Notes under the pieces: generated by a model
The model's database searches: none
Seen by the model: the letters and a program-made list of their open reading frames with translations, nothing else
What the model was told of the DNA's origin: nothing
Position numbers and translations under genes: made by a program
Shown: one piece after another, positions 25,606-33,854 of the stretch
Numbering within the stretch: position 1 is the first letter of the stretch
Layout: each line of letters starts with the position of its first letter
Source of the DNA: Leeuwenhoekiella sp044542075
GTDB lineage: Bacteria > Bacteroidota > Bacteroidia > Flavobacteriales > Flavobacteriaceae
Length of the DNA: 64,000 bases
Direction: 5' to 3'
Assembly (NCBI RefSeq): GCF_044542075.1
Contig: NZ_JBITTU010000003.1
Coordinates: forward strand, 372,001-436,000

Positions 25606-26324
25606 TATTTGCTAATCAAATTATATTTCAAAATACACCACATTGCGCGGAAGCCGTCTTTCCAGTTTATTTTTTTTCCTTCTTCATAAGTTCTTCCATA
25701 ATACGAAATTCCTACTTCATAAATTTTGATTTTTGGAACTCGTGAAATTTTAGCTGTTACTTCAGGCTCAAAACCAAATCGTTTTTCTTTAAGTTCAAGG
25801 CTTTTTAAAATTTCTGTTCTAAACATCTTATAACATGTTTCCATATCAGTTAAATTTAGATTGGTAAACATATTACTTAGAAAGGTTAGGAATTTGTTAC
25901 CTATTGTATGCCAAAAAAATAGAATTCTATGTGGATTTCCACCCATAAATCTACTACCGTATACGACATCTGCATTACCAGCAAGAATGGGTTTTAAAAG
26001 TAAAATATATTCTCCAGGATCATATTCTAAATCAGCATCTTGTATTACTATATAGTCTCCAGTAGATTCTTGTATTCCGCGATGTAGAGCAGCTCCTTTC
26101 CCTTTATTTGTAGCCTGTTTAAAAAGTTTTATACTTGCTGTCAGGTTTTGAGTGATAAAGATTTCTATTTGGTCTATAGTACTATCAGTTGAGCAATCAT
26201 CAATTATTAAAATCTCCTTTTGAATATTTAACCCCAAATCAAGATCTACTAATTTTGATAAAATAGCTGTAATTGTTTCCTCTTCATTGTAGGCAGGTAT
26301 AACAATAGATAGAGTTTGAGGCAT
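25605..26324 (-). CDS. GT2 glycosyltransferase, dolichol-phosphate mannosyltransferase-like
   Basis: A 239-residue GT-A enzyme beginning LSIVIPAYNEEETI, with the metal site in IVIQDADLEYDPGEY and a GSRFMGGNPHR stretch as in DPM1-like enzymes, which transfer a sugar from a nucleotide donor to polyprenyl phosphate. There is no C-terminal membrane segment. The frame can be opened to a TTG at 26360, but the ATG at 26324 puts the conserved first strand at residue 4 as usual. It forms a pair with the GT39-like membrane enzyme, a common two-step arrangement for sugar transfer outside the membrane. Confidence 0.88.
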   Translation of the reverse strand: MPQTLSIVIPAYNEEETITAILSKLVDLDLGLNIQKEILIIDDCSTDSTIDQIEIFITQNLTASIKLFKQATNKGKGAALHRGIQESTGDYIVIQDADLEYDPGEYILLLKPILAGNADVVYGSRFMGGNPHRILFFWHTIGNKFLTFLSNMFTNLNLTDMETCYKMFRTEILKSLELKEKRFGFEPEVTAKISRVPKIKIYEVGISYYGRTYEEGKKINWKDGFRAMWCILKYNLISK

Positions 26325-26467
26325 ATGGTAATTTCTTTTTGGGACATAATTAACTTGCAATTAAACTATTTTTTTACAATTAATGTAACTCAAATGTGTT
26401 TTTGACTACTTATAAATTAAAATCAAGTAACTTTCCTTTACCACTTATAGTTTAAAAGAAAATTTTT

Positions 26468-27169
26468 ATGGCCAGCCTTATTGATATTAAGAATATTACT
26501 CGTGATTTTCCATTAGGAAATGAAATTGTTCATGTTCTAAAAGGAATTGATCTGCAGATTAATAAAGGTGAGTATGTGGCAATTATGGGGCCTTCAGGTT
26601 CTGGTAAATCTACACTTATGAATTTGTTGGGGTGTTTAGATACGCCAACCTCAGGTACTTATATTCTTAACAATCGAGATGTTAGTTCTATGAGTGATGA
26701 CGAACTTGCTGAGGTGCGTAATAAGGAAATAGGTTTTGTTTTTCAGACGTTTAATTTATTACCACGTACAACAGCTCTTGATAATGTGGCATTACCCATG
26801 GTATATGCAGGATATTCAAAAACTGAACGTCGTCTTCGCGCAGAAGAAGTTCTTAATGATGTGGGTCTCGCAGACCGTATGGACCATAAACCTAATCAAC
26901 TTTCTGGTGGGCAGCGTCAACGTGTGGCGGTAGGCAGGGCTTTAGTTAATAAGCCTTCTATTATTCTCGCAGATGAACCTACAGGGAATCTAGATTCTAA
27001 AACTTCGGTAGAAATTATGGGACTCTTTGATGATATACACGCTTCAGGAAATACGGTTATTTTAGTAACTCACGAAGAAGACATTGCAGAGCATGCACAT
27101 CGTGTGATTAGACTTAGAGATGGTTTGATTGAAAGTGATGAGCGAAAGCAGGTCGCTATTAAGAATTAG
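26468..27169 (+). CDS. ABC transporter ATP-binding protein, LolD/MacB type
   Basis: A 233-residue ATPase with Walker A GPSGSGKSTLMN, signature LSGGQRQRVAVGRAL, Walker B IILADEPTGNLD and the H-loop VTHEEDIA. The length and the sequence around FVFQTFNLLPRTTALDNV match the MacB/LolD/FtsE group, which works with FtsX-like permeases in lipoprotein release or mechanotransmission. No permease lies next to it, so its partner must be elsewhere. It is probably monocistronic. TTG and TAACTTTC, 23 bases apart just upstream, could be a promoter. Confidence 0.9.
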   Translation: MASLIDIKNITRDFPLGNEIVHVLKGIDLQINKGEYVAIMGPSGSGKSTLMNLLGCLDTPTSGTYILNNRDVSSMSDDELAEVRNKEIGFVFQTFNLLPRTTALDNVALPMVYAGYSKTERRLRAEEVLNDVGLADRMDHKPNQLSGGQRQRVAVGRALVNKPSIILADEPTGNLDSKTSVEIMGLFDDIHASGNTVILVTHEEDIAEHAHRVIRLRDGLIESDERKQVAIKN

Positions 27170-27287
27170 TGATTTGTTTTTTAGTCTATAAAGGTTGGAA
27201 TTCAGTTCTTAATGAGGTGTATAATATCTTCTATTCTACTATTCTAAAAACCTATTAAAGCCTCCCAAAAACCTTTTTGCGAATGCG

Positions 27288-27295
27288 TATTTTTG
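27288..27295 (+). promoter_or_regulatory. Promoter -7 element of yaaA
   Basis: TATTTTTG, a perfect TAnnTTTG match, ends 16 bases before the yaaA start codon. No TTG was found at the usual -33 distance. Confidence 0.5.
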
Positions 27296-27311
27296 ATAAA
27301 ATTTAAAAATT

Positions 27312-28076
27312 ATGAAAGCAGTAGTTTCGCCGGCAAAGTCACTAAATTTTGAATCAAAATTGCCTACTACACGTGCAACACAGCCTCAGTTTATAGAAGA
27401 GGCAAATACACTTAATAAAAAATTAGAGCATAAAACTAAAGCTGAGATTTCTGAGCTTATGAATATTAGCGATAAACTTGCAGATCTCAATTACCAGCGT
27501 TATAAAGAATTAACCATTCCTTTTACAAAACAAAATGCAAGACCGGCGGTTTATACTTTCGATGGGGATGTATATACCGGTCTGGATGCTTACACAATAC
27601 CTACCGAAAAACTTGATAAGCTTCAAGATACACTGCGCATTTTAAGTGGCTTGTATGGAGTTTTAAAGCCTCTAGATTTAATGCAGGCGTACCGTCTTGA
27701 GATGGGTACTAAATTGCATTCAGGAAGTGCTGAAAATCTTTATGAATTTTGGGATGAAAAGATTACAGATGCTTTAAACAGCGAGCTTAAAGAGGGTGAA
27801 TTGTTTTTAAATCTTGCCAGTCAGGAATACTTTAAATCTGTTAAGACTGAAAAATTAAAAGTACCGGTTGTAACCCCAATCTTTAAAGATTATAAAAACG
27901 GAAAGCTTAAAATTATATCTTTTTATGCTAAAAAAGCCCGGGGCTCTATGGTGCGATACATTATAGATAAGGATGTACAGACCATAGAAGACCTTAAGGG
28001 CTTTGATTATGATGACTACGGCTTCAGTGAGCAGTATTCAGATTTAGATAAAAACGAACTGATTTTCGTTAGATAA
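27312..28076 (+). CDS. yaaA: YaaA peroxide-stress protein (DUF328/UPF0246)
   Basis: A 254-residue cytosolic protein of the YaaA family. Visible are the N-terminal VVSPAKSLNFESKL, the FTKQNARPAVYTFDGDVYTGLDA stretch in two parts, LSGLYGVLKPLDLMQAYRLEM and the late AKKARGSMVRYII. In E. coli YaaA lowers free iron during hydrogen peroxide stress and binds DNA. The gene has its own -7 element. Its transcription terminator lies inside the convergent THX gene, whose stop codon is two bases from its own. Confidence 0.95.
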   Translation: MKAVVSPAKSLNFESKLPTTRATQPQFIEEANTLNKKLEHKTKAEISELMNISDKLADLNYQRYKELTIPFTKQNARPAVYTFDGDVYTGLDAYTIPTEKLDKLQDTLRILSGLYGVLKPLDLMQAYRLEMGTKLHSGSAENLYEFWDEKITDALNSELKEGELFLNLASQEYFKSVKTEKLKVPVVTPIFKDYKNGKLKIISFYAKKARGSMVRYIIDKDVQTIEDLKGFDYDDYGFSEQYSDLDKNELIFVR

Positions 28077-28078
28077 TA

Positions 28079-28270
28079 TCAAGGTTTTTTGTCTACTAAG
28101 CTTTTTTCATTAGAGGCTGATTTATCAGCCTCTTTTGTTTTTGTAGCTGTTTGCTTTGTGGGTACGTCTGCAGTTGTAGCGGCTCTTTTCTTTTTATTAC
28201 GAGCTCTTAAATTACCATAAGAACCTCTGTTTATTTTTCCGCGTTTTGTTTTTTTGTCTCCTTTTCCCAT
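28079..28270 (-). CDS. 30S ribosomal protein THX
   Basis: A 63-residue very basic protein starting MGKGDKKTKRGKINRGSYG, the conserved core of the bacterial THX (bTHX) family, which fills a cavity at the top of the small-subunit head. The C-terminal half (from about residue 30) is a low-complexity Thr/Lys/Ala/Ser tail. The 3' end of the gene also contains, on the opposite strand, the yaaA terminator, so the codons for the tail are constrained by a hairpin. Confidence 0.85.
   Translation of the reverse strand: MGKGDKKTKRGKINRGSYGNLRARNKKKRAATTADVPTKQTATKTKEADKSASNEKSLVDKKP
28112..28142 (+). terminator. yaaA terminator, inside the THX coding sequence
   Basis: A perfect nine-base stem AGAGGCTGA / TCAGCCTCT (28112-28120 with 28125-28133), loop TTTA, followed by TTTGTTTTT on the plus strand. 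It sits 35 bases after the yaaA stop and within the antisense THX tail codons. Confidence 0.85.
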
Positions 28271-28332
28271 TTTGTTAGTTTTAGTTGTTCTTTTTTAAGA
28301 TAAGCAATTAAGAGGCCTTAGCCAAACGGCAT

Positions 28333-28361
28333 AAAAAAAGTCCTGCAACTAGCAGGACTTT
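28333..28361 (-). terminator. Terminator of the cyclophilin-FKBP gene
   Basis: A ten-base stem AAAGTCCTGC / GCAGGACTTT (28337-28346 with 28352-28361) with an AACTA loop, followed on the minus strand by a T-run (plus A at 28333-28339). It lies 24 bases past the stop of the isomerase gene. Confidence 0.9.
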
Positions 28362-28385
28362 AAATTATAGATTAAAAAACAGATG

Positions 28386-29318
28386 TTACTTTACATCCAT
28401 CAATTCTACATCAAATATTAAAATAGCATCAGCAGGAATAACGCCACCTGCACCTCTGCTACCATAACCTAAGTCTGATGGTATAACAAAACGCGCTTTA
28501 TCACCTACTTTTAGAAGGCCTATGCCTTCATCCCAGCCGGCGATTACCTGACCCACACCTACTTGAAAGTCTAGAGGTTGATTTCTTTTGTAAGAAGAGT
28601 CAAATACAGTACCGTCTGCTAATTGACCTTTATAGTGTACAGAAACCATTTTACCAGATTCTGCTTTTTTACCCTTACCTTCTTGAATTATTTGGTAACG
28701 TAAACCGCTTTTAGTCTCTTTAAAACCTACGCTTATTTTATCTAGAGCTTCTGCTTTTGCTGCACGCTCTGCTGCAATACGTTTTTCACGAGATCCTTCA
28801 AAAGTTCTAAAAGCTTCAACTGCATTAAAACCTTCAGCTTCTGCACCTTGGCGTATGATTTCTACTTTTTCCATTTTGTCACCTTGAGCGATAGCATCTA
28901 CAACATCTTGCCCTTCAACTACGCTTCCAAAAACGGTATGCTTACCATCTAACCACGGTGTTGCGGTATGTGTGATAAAAAACTGACTTCCATTTGTGCC
29001 GGGACCAGAGTTTGCCATAGATAATTTACCTGGTGCGTCGTGTTTTAAAGAAGCATCAAACTCATCATCAAATTTGTAACCTGGATCTCCAGTTCCTGAT
29101 CCTTGAGGACAACCTCCCTGAATCATAAAATCTGGAATCACACGGTGAAATTTAAGTCCGTCGTAATATGGAGTTCCTTGATTTTTTACTTTATTTTCAA
29201 GATCACCTTCGGCAAGGGCTACAAAGTTTCCAACTGTTCCCGGGGTTTTCTCATGTTCTAATTTTACCAAAATTTCGCCTTTTGGCGTGTGAAATTTGGC
29301 ATATATTCCGTCTTGCAT
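28386..29318 (-). CDS. Cyclophilin-FKBP fusion peptidylprolyl isomerase
   Basis: A 310-residue protein with two prolyl-isomerase domains of unrelated folds. Residues 1-155 are cyclophilin (FHRVIPDFMIQGG, then ANSGPGTNGSQFFITH and WLDGKHTVFGSV). A charged helical linker follows (about 165-200). Residues 205-310 are FKBP (VSVHYKGQLADGTVFDSSY, VGQVIAGWDEGI and the final AILIFDVELMDV). There is no signal peptide, so it is cytosolic and probably aids protein folding. It has a full TTTG / TATTTTTG promoter and its own terminator. Similar two-domain isomerases are found in other Bacteroidota. Confidence 0.95.
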   Translation of the reverse strand: MQDGIYAKFHTPKGEILVKLEHEKTPGTVGNFVALAEGDLENKVKNQGTPYYDGLKFHRVIPDFMIQGGCPQGSGTGDPGYKFDDEFDASLKHDAPGKLSMANSGPGTNGSQFFITHTATPWLDGKHTVFGSVVEGQDVVDAIAQGDKMEKVEIIRQGAEAEGFNAVEAFRTFEGSREKRIAAERAAKAEALDKISVGFKETKSGLRYQIIQEGKGKKAESGKMVSVHYKGQLADGTVFDSSYKRNQPLDFQVGVGQVIAGWDEGIGLLKVGDKARFVIPSDLGYGSRGAGGVIPADAILIFDVELMDVK

Positions 29319-29341
29319 CTCTTCGGTTTAAAATTGAAATG

Positions 29342-29372
29342 CAAAAATACGCTTAACTGATAGAAACTCAAA
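29342..29372 (-). promoter_or_regulatory. Promoter of the cyclophilin-FKBP gene
   Basis: On the minus strand TTTG (29369-29372) is followed by 19 bases and TATTTTTG (29342-29349), matching both parts of the Bacteroidota promoter at the ideal spacing, 23 bases before the ATG. Its -33 part touches the stem of the hairpin that ends ilvE. Confidence 0.75.
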
Positions 29373-29402
29373 ACCCGAAACACATTGCTGTGTTTCGGGT
29401 TT
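29371..29402 (-). terminator. Hairpin downstream of ilvE
   Basis: A perfect 14-base stem AAACCCGAAACACA / TGTGTTTCGGGTTT (29371-29384 with 29389-29402) with a TTGC loop, 26 bases past the ilvE stop. The T-run after it on the minus strand is short, so it may act mainly as a transcript end or RNA-stabilising structure. Confidence 0.75.
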
Positions 29403-29428
29403 CTATAATTTTTCCGCAGTAAAAATAA

Positions 29429-30502
29429 TTATACCGCTATCGTAGGTACTTCGTAACGCCATCCAAAAGGATCTTCAGCGCGATTTGCCTGTAAGGCAGT
29501 TAAATGTTGTTTTAATCTAGCGCCATATGGGTCTTCCATAGTTGGTAAATTAAACTCTTTATCTTTATGCGTAAAGCCGGCAATTGGTGAAATAACAGCT
29601 GCCGTACCTGCACCAAACATTTCTTTTAAAGTACCATTCTCTGCAGCTTCAACAATTTCTGAAACTTTAACAGGACGTACCTCTACATTTATGCCTTCAC
29701 TTTTTGCTAATTCTATTAAACTTTTACGAGTAATACCGTCAAGAATACGATCACTTGTAGGTGCTGTAAGTAAGGTGTCACCTACTCTAAAGAAAACATT
29801 CATTGTGCCTGCTTCTTCTAAGTATTCGTGCGTGTTTGCGTCGGTCCATACAACTTGTTGATAACCTTTTTGCTTAGCAAGTTCAGTAGGGTAAAATTGA
29901 GCTGCATAGTTACCGGCAGCTTTAGCAAAACCTACACCACCATCTGCAGAGCGGCTATAGTGATCTGCAAATAATACTTTTACTTCACCACTATAATAAG
30001 CCTGCGCCGGAGCACAAATAACAATGAATTTATATTCGGTTGAAGGTGAGGCAGAAACACCATTCTCTGTTGCGATTACAAAAGGGCGTAAATAAAGAGA
30101 GTTATCTTTACCCGGTTTAATCCAATCGCTTTCTAAGTTTAATAAGGTATTTAACCCATCAAAGAAATAATCTTTATCGAAAGCGGGCATTGCCAGACGT
30201 TCTGAAGATTTATTTATACGATTGAAGTTTTCTTCTGGACGAAACATAAAAATTTTCCCATTGTCATCTTTGTAGGCTTTCATTCCTTCAAAAACCGCCT
30301 GACCGTAATGAAAAACCTTAGCCGAAGGATCCATAGAGATAGGACCGTAGGGTTTAATCTCTGGGGTTAACCAAGCTCCGTTTTTATATTCGCAAACAAA
30401 CATATGATCTGTAAAGACCGTACCAAAAGCTAGATTGTTAAAGTCTACAGAACTTATTTTAGAATCAGCGATCTTGGTTACTTTTAATGTATCTGTCATC
30501 AT
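29429..30502 (-). CDS. ilvE: Branched-chain amino acid aminotransferase IlvE
   Basis: A class IV PLP aminotransferase for the last step of valine, leucine and isoleucine synthesis. The PLP lysine is in VGFAKAAGNYAAQ; GQAVFEGMKAY, YLRPFVIATEN and the late LEEAGTMNVFFR are family landmarks. The frame is open up to 30520, but the TAAATTTG promoter element begins at that very base, so the start must lie downstream; the ATG pair at 30502/30499 (MMTDTLKVTKI) fits. The 357-residue length is normal. It is monocistronic and divergent from the DUF4920 lipoprotein gene. Confidence 0.95.
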   Translation of the reverse strand: MMTDTLKVTKIADSKISSVDFNNLAFGTVFTDHMFVCEYKNGAWLTPEIKPYGPISMDPSAKVFHYGQAVFEGMKAYKDDNGKIFMFRPEENFNRINKSSERLAMPAFDKDYFFDGLNTLLNLESDWIKPGKDNSLYLRPFVIATENGVSASPSTEYKFIVICAPAQAYYSGEVKVLFADHYSRSADGGVGFAKAAGNYAAQFYPTELAKQKGYQQVVWTDANTHEYLEEAGTMNVFFRVGDTLLTAPTSDRILDGITRKSLIELAKSEGINVEVRPVKVSEIVEAAENGTLKEMFGAGTAAVISPIAGFTHKDKEFNLPTMEDPYGARLKQHLTALQANRAEDPFGWRYEVPTIAV

Positions 30503-30519
30503 ATTTAAATTTATAGCCA

Positions 30520-30547
30520 CAAATTTATCATTTTCTCAATTCTTCAA
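30520..30547 (-). promoter_or_regulatory. Promoter of ilvE
   Basis: On the minus strand TTG (30545-30547), a 17-base spacer and TAAATTTG (30520-30527) fit the Bacteroidota consensus. The predicted transcript start, about seven bases on, falls just before the ATG at 30502, which decides the start codon. Confidence 0.7.
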
Positions 30548-30601
30548 GCTTAAGAATTGATTAAATTTACAGGCTGCATTGCATTTATTAAATCTTTAGT
30601 T

Positions 30602-31114
30602 ATGAAAAAACTTTTTACTTCTGCTCTTATAATTATGGCATTAGTTGCCTGTAAAGAAGAAGCATCAACAAAAACGGTTGTTGAAACCCAGTCAAACGAG
30701 GTAGAATTGACTAAAATGAAACTTTATGGGGAAGATTTTAAAAATCAGGCAATGCTCACTTCTTTTGAGTTAGGTGATATTTATAATAATTTGAAGCCGG
30801 GAGATACGATTAATGTTTCTTTTGAAGGTAATGTAGAAGAAGTTTGCCAGGAAAAAGGGTGTTGGATGCAGGTAGATGTAGGTGCTGCAGATCCTGTGAT
30901 GATTAAATTTAAAGACTACGCTTTTTTTGTTCCTAAAGATATTAAAGATAAAAGCGTGATGGTGCACGGTGTGGCTTACGTGAGTGAGACGCCTGTAGAT
31001 GAGCAACAGCATTATGCTGCGGATGCCGGTAAATCACAAGAAGAAATTGCTGCAATAAATAAACCTAAACGCTCTTTTAGTTTCATGGCAAGCGGCGTTA
31101 AAATCGCTCAGTAA
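30602..31114 (+). CDS. DUF4920 lipoprotein
   Basis: A 170-residue predicted lipoprotein. Starting at the ATG at 30602 gives a textbook signal (MKKLFTSALIIMALVACKEE) with the lipid-carrying Cys17; the longer frame from 30557 would hide this signal. The mature part contains the DUF4920 core: KPGDTINVSFEGNVEEVC, then EKGCWMQVDVG and VHGVAYVSETPVDEQ. The two cysteines (VCQEKGCW) are conserved in the family and could be redox active or metal binding, but its function is unknown. It is followed one base later by mnmD. Confidence 0.85.
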   Translation: MKKLFTSALIIMALVACKEEASTKTVVETQSNEVELTKMKLYGEDFKNQAMLTSFELGDIYNNLKPGDTINVSFEGNVEEVCQEKGCWMQVDVGAADPVMIKFKDYAFFVPKDIKDKSVMVHGVAYVSETPVDEQQHYAADAGKSQEEIAAINKPKRSFSFMASGVKIAQ

Positions 31115-31115
31115 T

Positions 31116-31793
31116 TTGGAGCGTAAAATAGTTAAAACAGGAGACGGCTCTACCACAATACAAATAACTGAGTGGAATGAGCAATATCATTCTATGCACG
31201 GGGCTGTGCAAGAAGCGAGACACGTGTTCTTAAAAATGGGTTTTGATTACGCTGTCGCGGAAACACCAGAGCTGACTCAATTAAATATACTCGAAATTGG
31301 TTTTGGGACAGGACTCAACGCTTTACTTACTCTTATTCACGCAGAAGATTCAAGTATTGCTATAAAGTATGAAGGTGTTGAAGCATTCCCAGTATCTTCT
31401 GAAGAGATGGCTCAACTCAATTATCTAGAAGCTATAGCTGCACAATCATACGCAACAGCTTTTGAAACTATGCATACTTCGGCCTGGGGAGATTTTACCG
31501 CGATTACACCTAATTTTCAATTAAAAAAAAGACAGCAAACTTTTGAAACGATAACAGATCAGAATAAACACGATTTGATTTATTTTGATGCTTTTGGAGC
31601 TCGTGTTCAGCCCGAACTTTGGGAAGAGCCTATTTTTCAGAAAATGTATGAGGCTTTAAATCCCGGGGGTATTTTAGTTACCTATGCTGCAAAAGGTAGT
31701 GTGCGAAGAGCGATGCTTGCGGTAGGTTTTAAAGTAGATAGGCTTCCCGGACCTCCTGGAAAACGCGAAATGCTACGGGCGATTAAGGGTTAA
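31116..31793 (+). CDS. mnmD: tRNA (5-methylaminomethyl-2-thiouridine) methyltransferase MnmD-type
   Basis: A 225-residue SAM methyltransferase matching the methyltransferase half of MnmC. It methylates the aminomethyl group of the modified wobble uridine in some tRNAs. Motif I is LNILEIGFGTGLNALLT and motif IV DLIYFDAFGARVQPELW; the C-terminal GPPGKREMLRA is a family landmark. There is no FAD-oxidase half, so it is the stand-alone MnmD form. The start is a TTG one base after the DUF4920 stop, with no good ATG alternative, suggesting translational coupling. Confidence 0.92.
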   Translation: MERKIVKTGDGSTTIQITEWNEQYHSMHGAVQEARHVFLKMGFDYAVAETPELTQLNILEIGFGTGLNALLTLIHAEDSSIAIKYEGVEAFPVSSEEMAQLNYLEAIAAQSYATAFETMHTSAWGDFTAITPNFQLKKRQQTFETITDQNKHDLIYFDAFGARVQPELWEEPIFQKMYEALNPGGILVTYAAKGSVRRAMLAVGFKVDRLPGPPGKREMLRAIKG

Positions 31794-31924
31794 CATTTAT
31801 AAATTATATGTCATAATTTCTAATACCTGCAGTTTGTTTCGCCACCACGATATTACACAAGTTGATGTGCTTTTAAATTTTAAAATACAACCAATTGTAT
31901 TTTTGTATCCGTTGGCAAAATAGC

Positions 31925-32995
31925 CTACCGAAACAACTCCCAGTCAAGTTTAAGCGAGAATATGTTAGAATATACCGCAGCGCTTTGATCGCCTATATCT
32001 GTTAGCGCATAGTCAATATGAATTCCCCGATATTGAAACCCCACTCCAATATTTGGCTGAAAACCTATACGACTGCTTCCGTCAAGTTGGGTTAGTTCTT
32101 GAAAATTACCAACTCCTGCACGTAAAAAAACAATACCCGTATAGCCAAATTCAACGCCTGCAGCCGGTGTTGCACTCACCGATGAGCTTGATAAGATATC
32201 ATTAGTTTGTGTGAAACGCATCATTAAATCAACTTCAGCCTTAATGGTATAATCGTAATGAATTTCCCAGTTTCTGGCGATTCCTAATTGTAGTTTTGGG
32301 ATTGTTATTTCTAGAGTTTCCGGTAAATCCTGATTTTGACCTTCTACGGCATTGCTAATTGTAGCAAATTGTTCTTCATCTATTGTCCAGGTGTTTACTG
32401 AAGTCGTGATATCTCTGGCCATTAACCCAAAATTCCATTTTCCGCTTGCGTATTGTAAACCAAAATCGAAACCAAACCCCCAACTCGATGCAAAATCACC
32501 TATTATACGGCGTATAACCTTGGCATTTGCTCCCAGATTTAATCCTTGTACTGGTAATTCTCTGGCGTAGGAAAGTGTAAATGCATAATCTGCCGTAGAA
32601 AATAGACGTATACGGTTGTAATCTATATTGCCATTAGCGTCTATTAATTGCGTGGTATTTAAAATATCGTCTACTCCAAATCGTATAAGAGATACGCCCA
32701 GCGCGCTTCTGTCATCTATAGGTGTAGCAAAAGCGGCATAGTCGTACAGAGCGATATTTGCGAAGTAACTTGCGTGCATTAGAGCAAGTTCATTATCTTC
32801 CAGATGTACTAATCCGGCGGGATTCCAGTAGCCGCTGTTAACGTCAGAGGAGCTTGCAGTTACCGCATTTGCCATCGCTAATGATGCAGCATCTACGCCA
32901 ATATTTAAAAATTCGTTAGAATATTTACGCACGGCCTGAGACCAAACTCCCGCTGTAAAAATTAAAAAAAATACGACTAATCCTGCTTTTTTCAA
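31925..32995 (-). CDS. PorV/PorQ-like outer membrane beta-barrel protein
   Basis: A 356-residue protein with a signal peptide (to about residue 19, GVWSQ) and a beta-barrel pattern ending in an aromatic residue-rich strand (SLKLDWELF). The segment FLNIGVDAASLAMANAVTA followed by NSGYWNPAGL is typical of the PorV/PorQ (UPF0164) family with a FadL-like barrel. PorV works with the type IX secretion system, where it shuttles cargo to the sortase PorU. Whether this copy is a true secretion component or a paralogue of unknown role cannot be told. Confidence 0.82.
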   Translation of the reverse strand: MKKAGLVVFFLIFTAGVWSQAVRKYSNEFLNIGVDAASLAMANAVTASSSDVNSGYWNPAGLVHLEDNELALMHASYFANIALYDYAAFATPIDDRSALGVSLIRFGVDDILNTTQLIDANGNIDYNRIRLFSTADYAFTLSYARELPVQGLNLGANAKVIRRIIGDFASSWGFGFDFGLQYASGKWNFGLMARDITTSVNTWTIDEEQFATISNAVEGQNQDLPETLEITIPKLQLGIARNWEIHYDYTIKAEVDLMMRFTQTNDILSSSSVSATPAAGVEFGYTGIVFLRAGVGNFQELTQLDGSSRIGFQPNIGVGFQYRGIHIDYALTDIGDQSAAVYSNIFSLKLDWELFR

Positions 32996-33062
32996 GTGTG
33001 GCTTCTTTTGGCGTAAAGTTGGCTAAATGTCTTGAGAAGTTAAACTTTATTTTAGACCTATC

Positions 33063-33091
33063 TTGTGAGTAGTCTTACTTTACTATTTTTA
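33063..33091 (+). promoter_or_regulatory. Promoter candidate of pssA
   Basis: TTG (33063-33065), an 18-base spacer, and TATTTTTA (33084-33091), one base away from the -7 consensus. It ends 15 bases before the pssA ATG. Confidence 0.45.
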
Positions 33092-33106
33092 CAGAAATAA
33101 TCAATT

Positions 33107-33853
33107 ATGAAAATCACACGTTACATACCCAACGCCTTTACAATGGCAAATTTGTTTTGTGGTATGCTGGGAACTTTTTTTGCTGCTACCGGTCGCTTAG
33201 ATTTTGCTGCTTATGCAGTGGTATTAGGAATCTTCTTTGATTTCTTTGACGGTTTTTTTGCAAGGCTTTTTAAAGTGGAAGGGGATTTAGGACTTCAGTT
33301 AGATAGTCTGGCAGATGTGGTTACCAGCGGTGTTGTTCCTGGGATGGTAATGTTTCAATTGTTACATAAATTAGAACACTGGAATACAGGTGAGCGCTGG
33401 GTTGAAGCCGGCTTATCCTGGGATTCTGTTTCCGTTATTCCGTTTTTAGGATTTGCAATTACACTAGCCTCTGCATTTAGACTGGCAAAATTTAATATAG
33501 ATACGCGTCAAACCACCTCATTTATAGGATTACCCACACCGGCAAATGCCCTCCTAATTGTGAGTTTGCCGCTAATAGTACAATTTCAGGATTATGCAAT
33601 TGCCGAAAGTTTAATTACAAATACCTATTTTTTACTGGCACTTACAGCTTTAAGTTGTTTTATGTTGAATGCCGAAATCCCGCTTTTTGCTTTGAAATTT
33701 AAAAATTGGGGACTAGCCGAAAATAGAGTTCGCTACGGGTTCCTGCTTTTAGCTGTTATTTTATTGTTTTGGCTTACGTTTTTAGCAATTCCTATAATTA
33801 TACTTTTTTACGTTTTACTTTCTGTAGCGACACAAAATCCTAAAAGTGCTTAA
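33107..33853 (+). CDS. pssA: CDP-diacylglycerol-serine O-phosphatidyltransferase
   Basis: A 248-residue membrane enzyme making phosphatidylserine, the precursor of phosphatidylethanolamine. The CDP-alcohol phosphotransferase motif is clear: DFFDGFFAR (about 46-54) and, a loop later, LQLDSLADVVTSG, with the metal-binding aspartates in place. Several transmembrane helices follow. No phosphatidylserine decarboxylase gene is adjacent. It heads a three-gene operon with a CAT-like acyltransferase and a NUDIX hydrolase. Confidence 0.92.
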   Translation: MKITRYIPNAFTMANLFCGMLGTFFAATGRLDFAAYAVVLGIFFDFFDGFFARLFKVEGDLGLQLDSLADVVTSGVVPGMVMFQLLHKLEHWNTGERWVEAGLSWDSVSVIPFLGFAITLASAFRLAKFNIDTRQTTSFIGLPTPANALLIVSLPLIVQFQDYAIAESLITNTYFLLALTALSCFMLNAEIPLFALKFKNWGLAENRVRYGFLLLAVILLFWLTFLAIPIIILFYVLLSVATQNPKSA

Positions 33854-33854
33854 A

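Noticed and set aside
26361..26467. Possible promoter TTG-N23-TAACTTTC before the LolD-like ABC gene
   Set aside because: The spacer is long and the -7 element has a mismatch, so it was mentioned in the gene entry but not listed as a feature.
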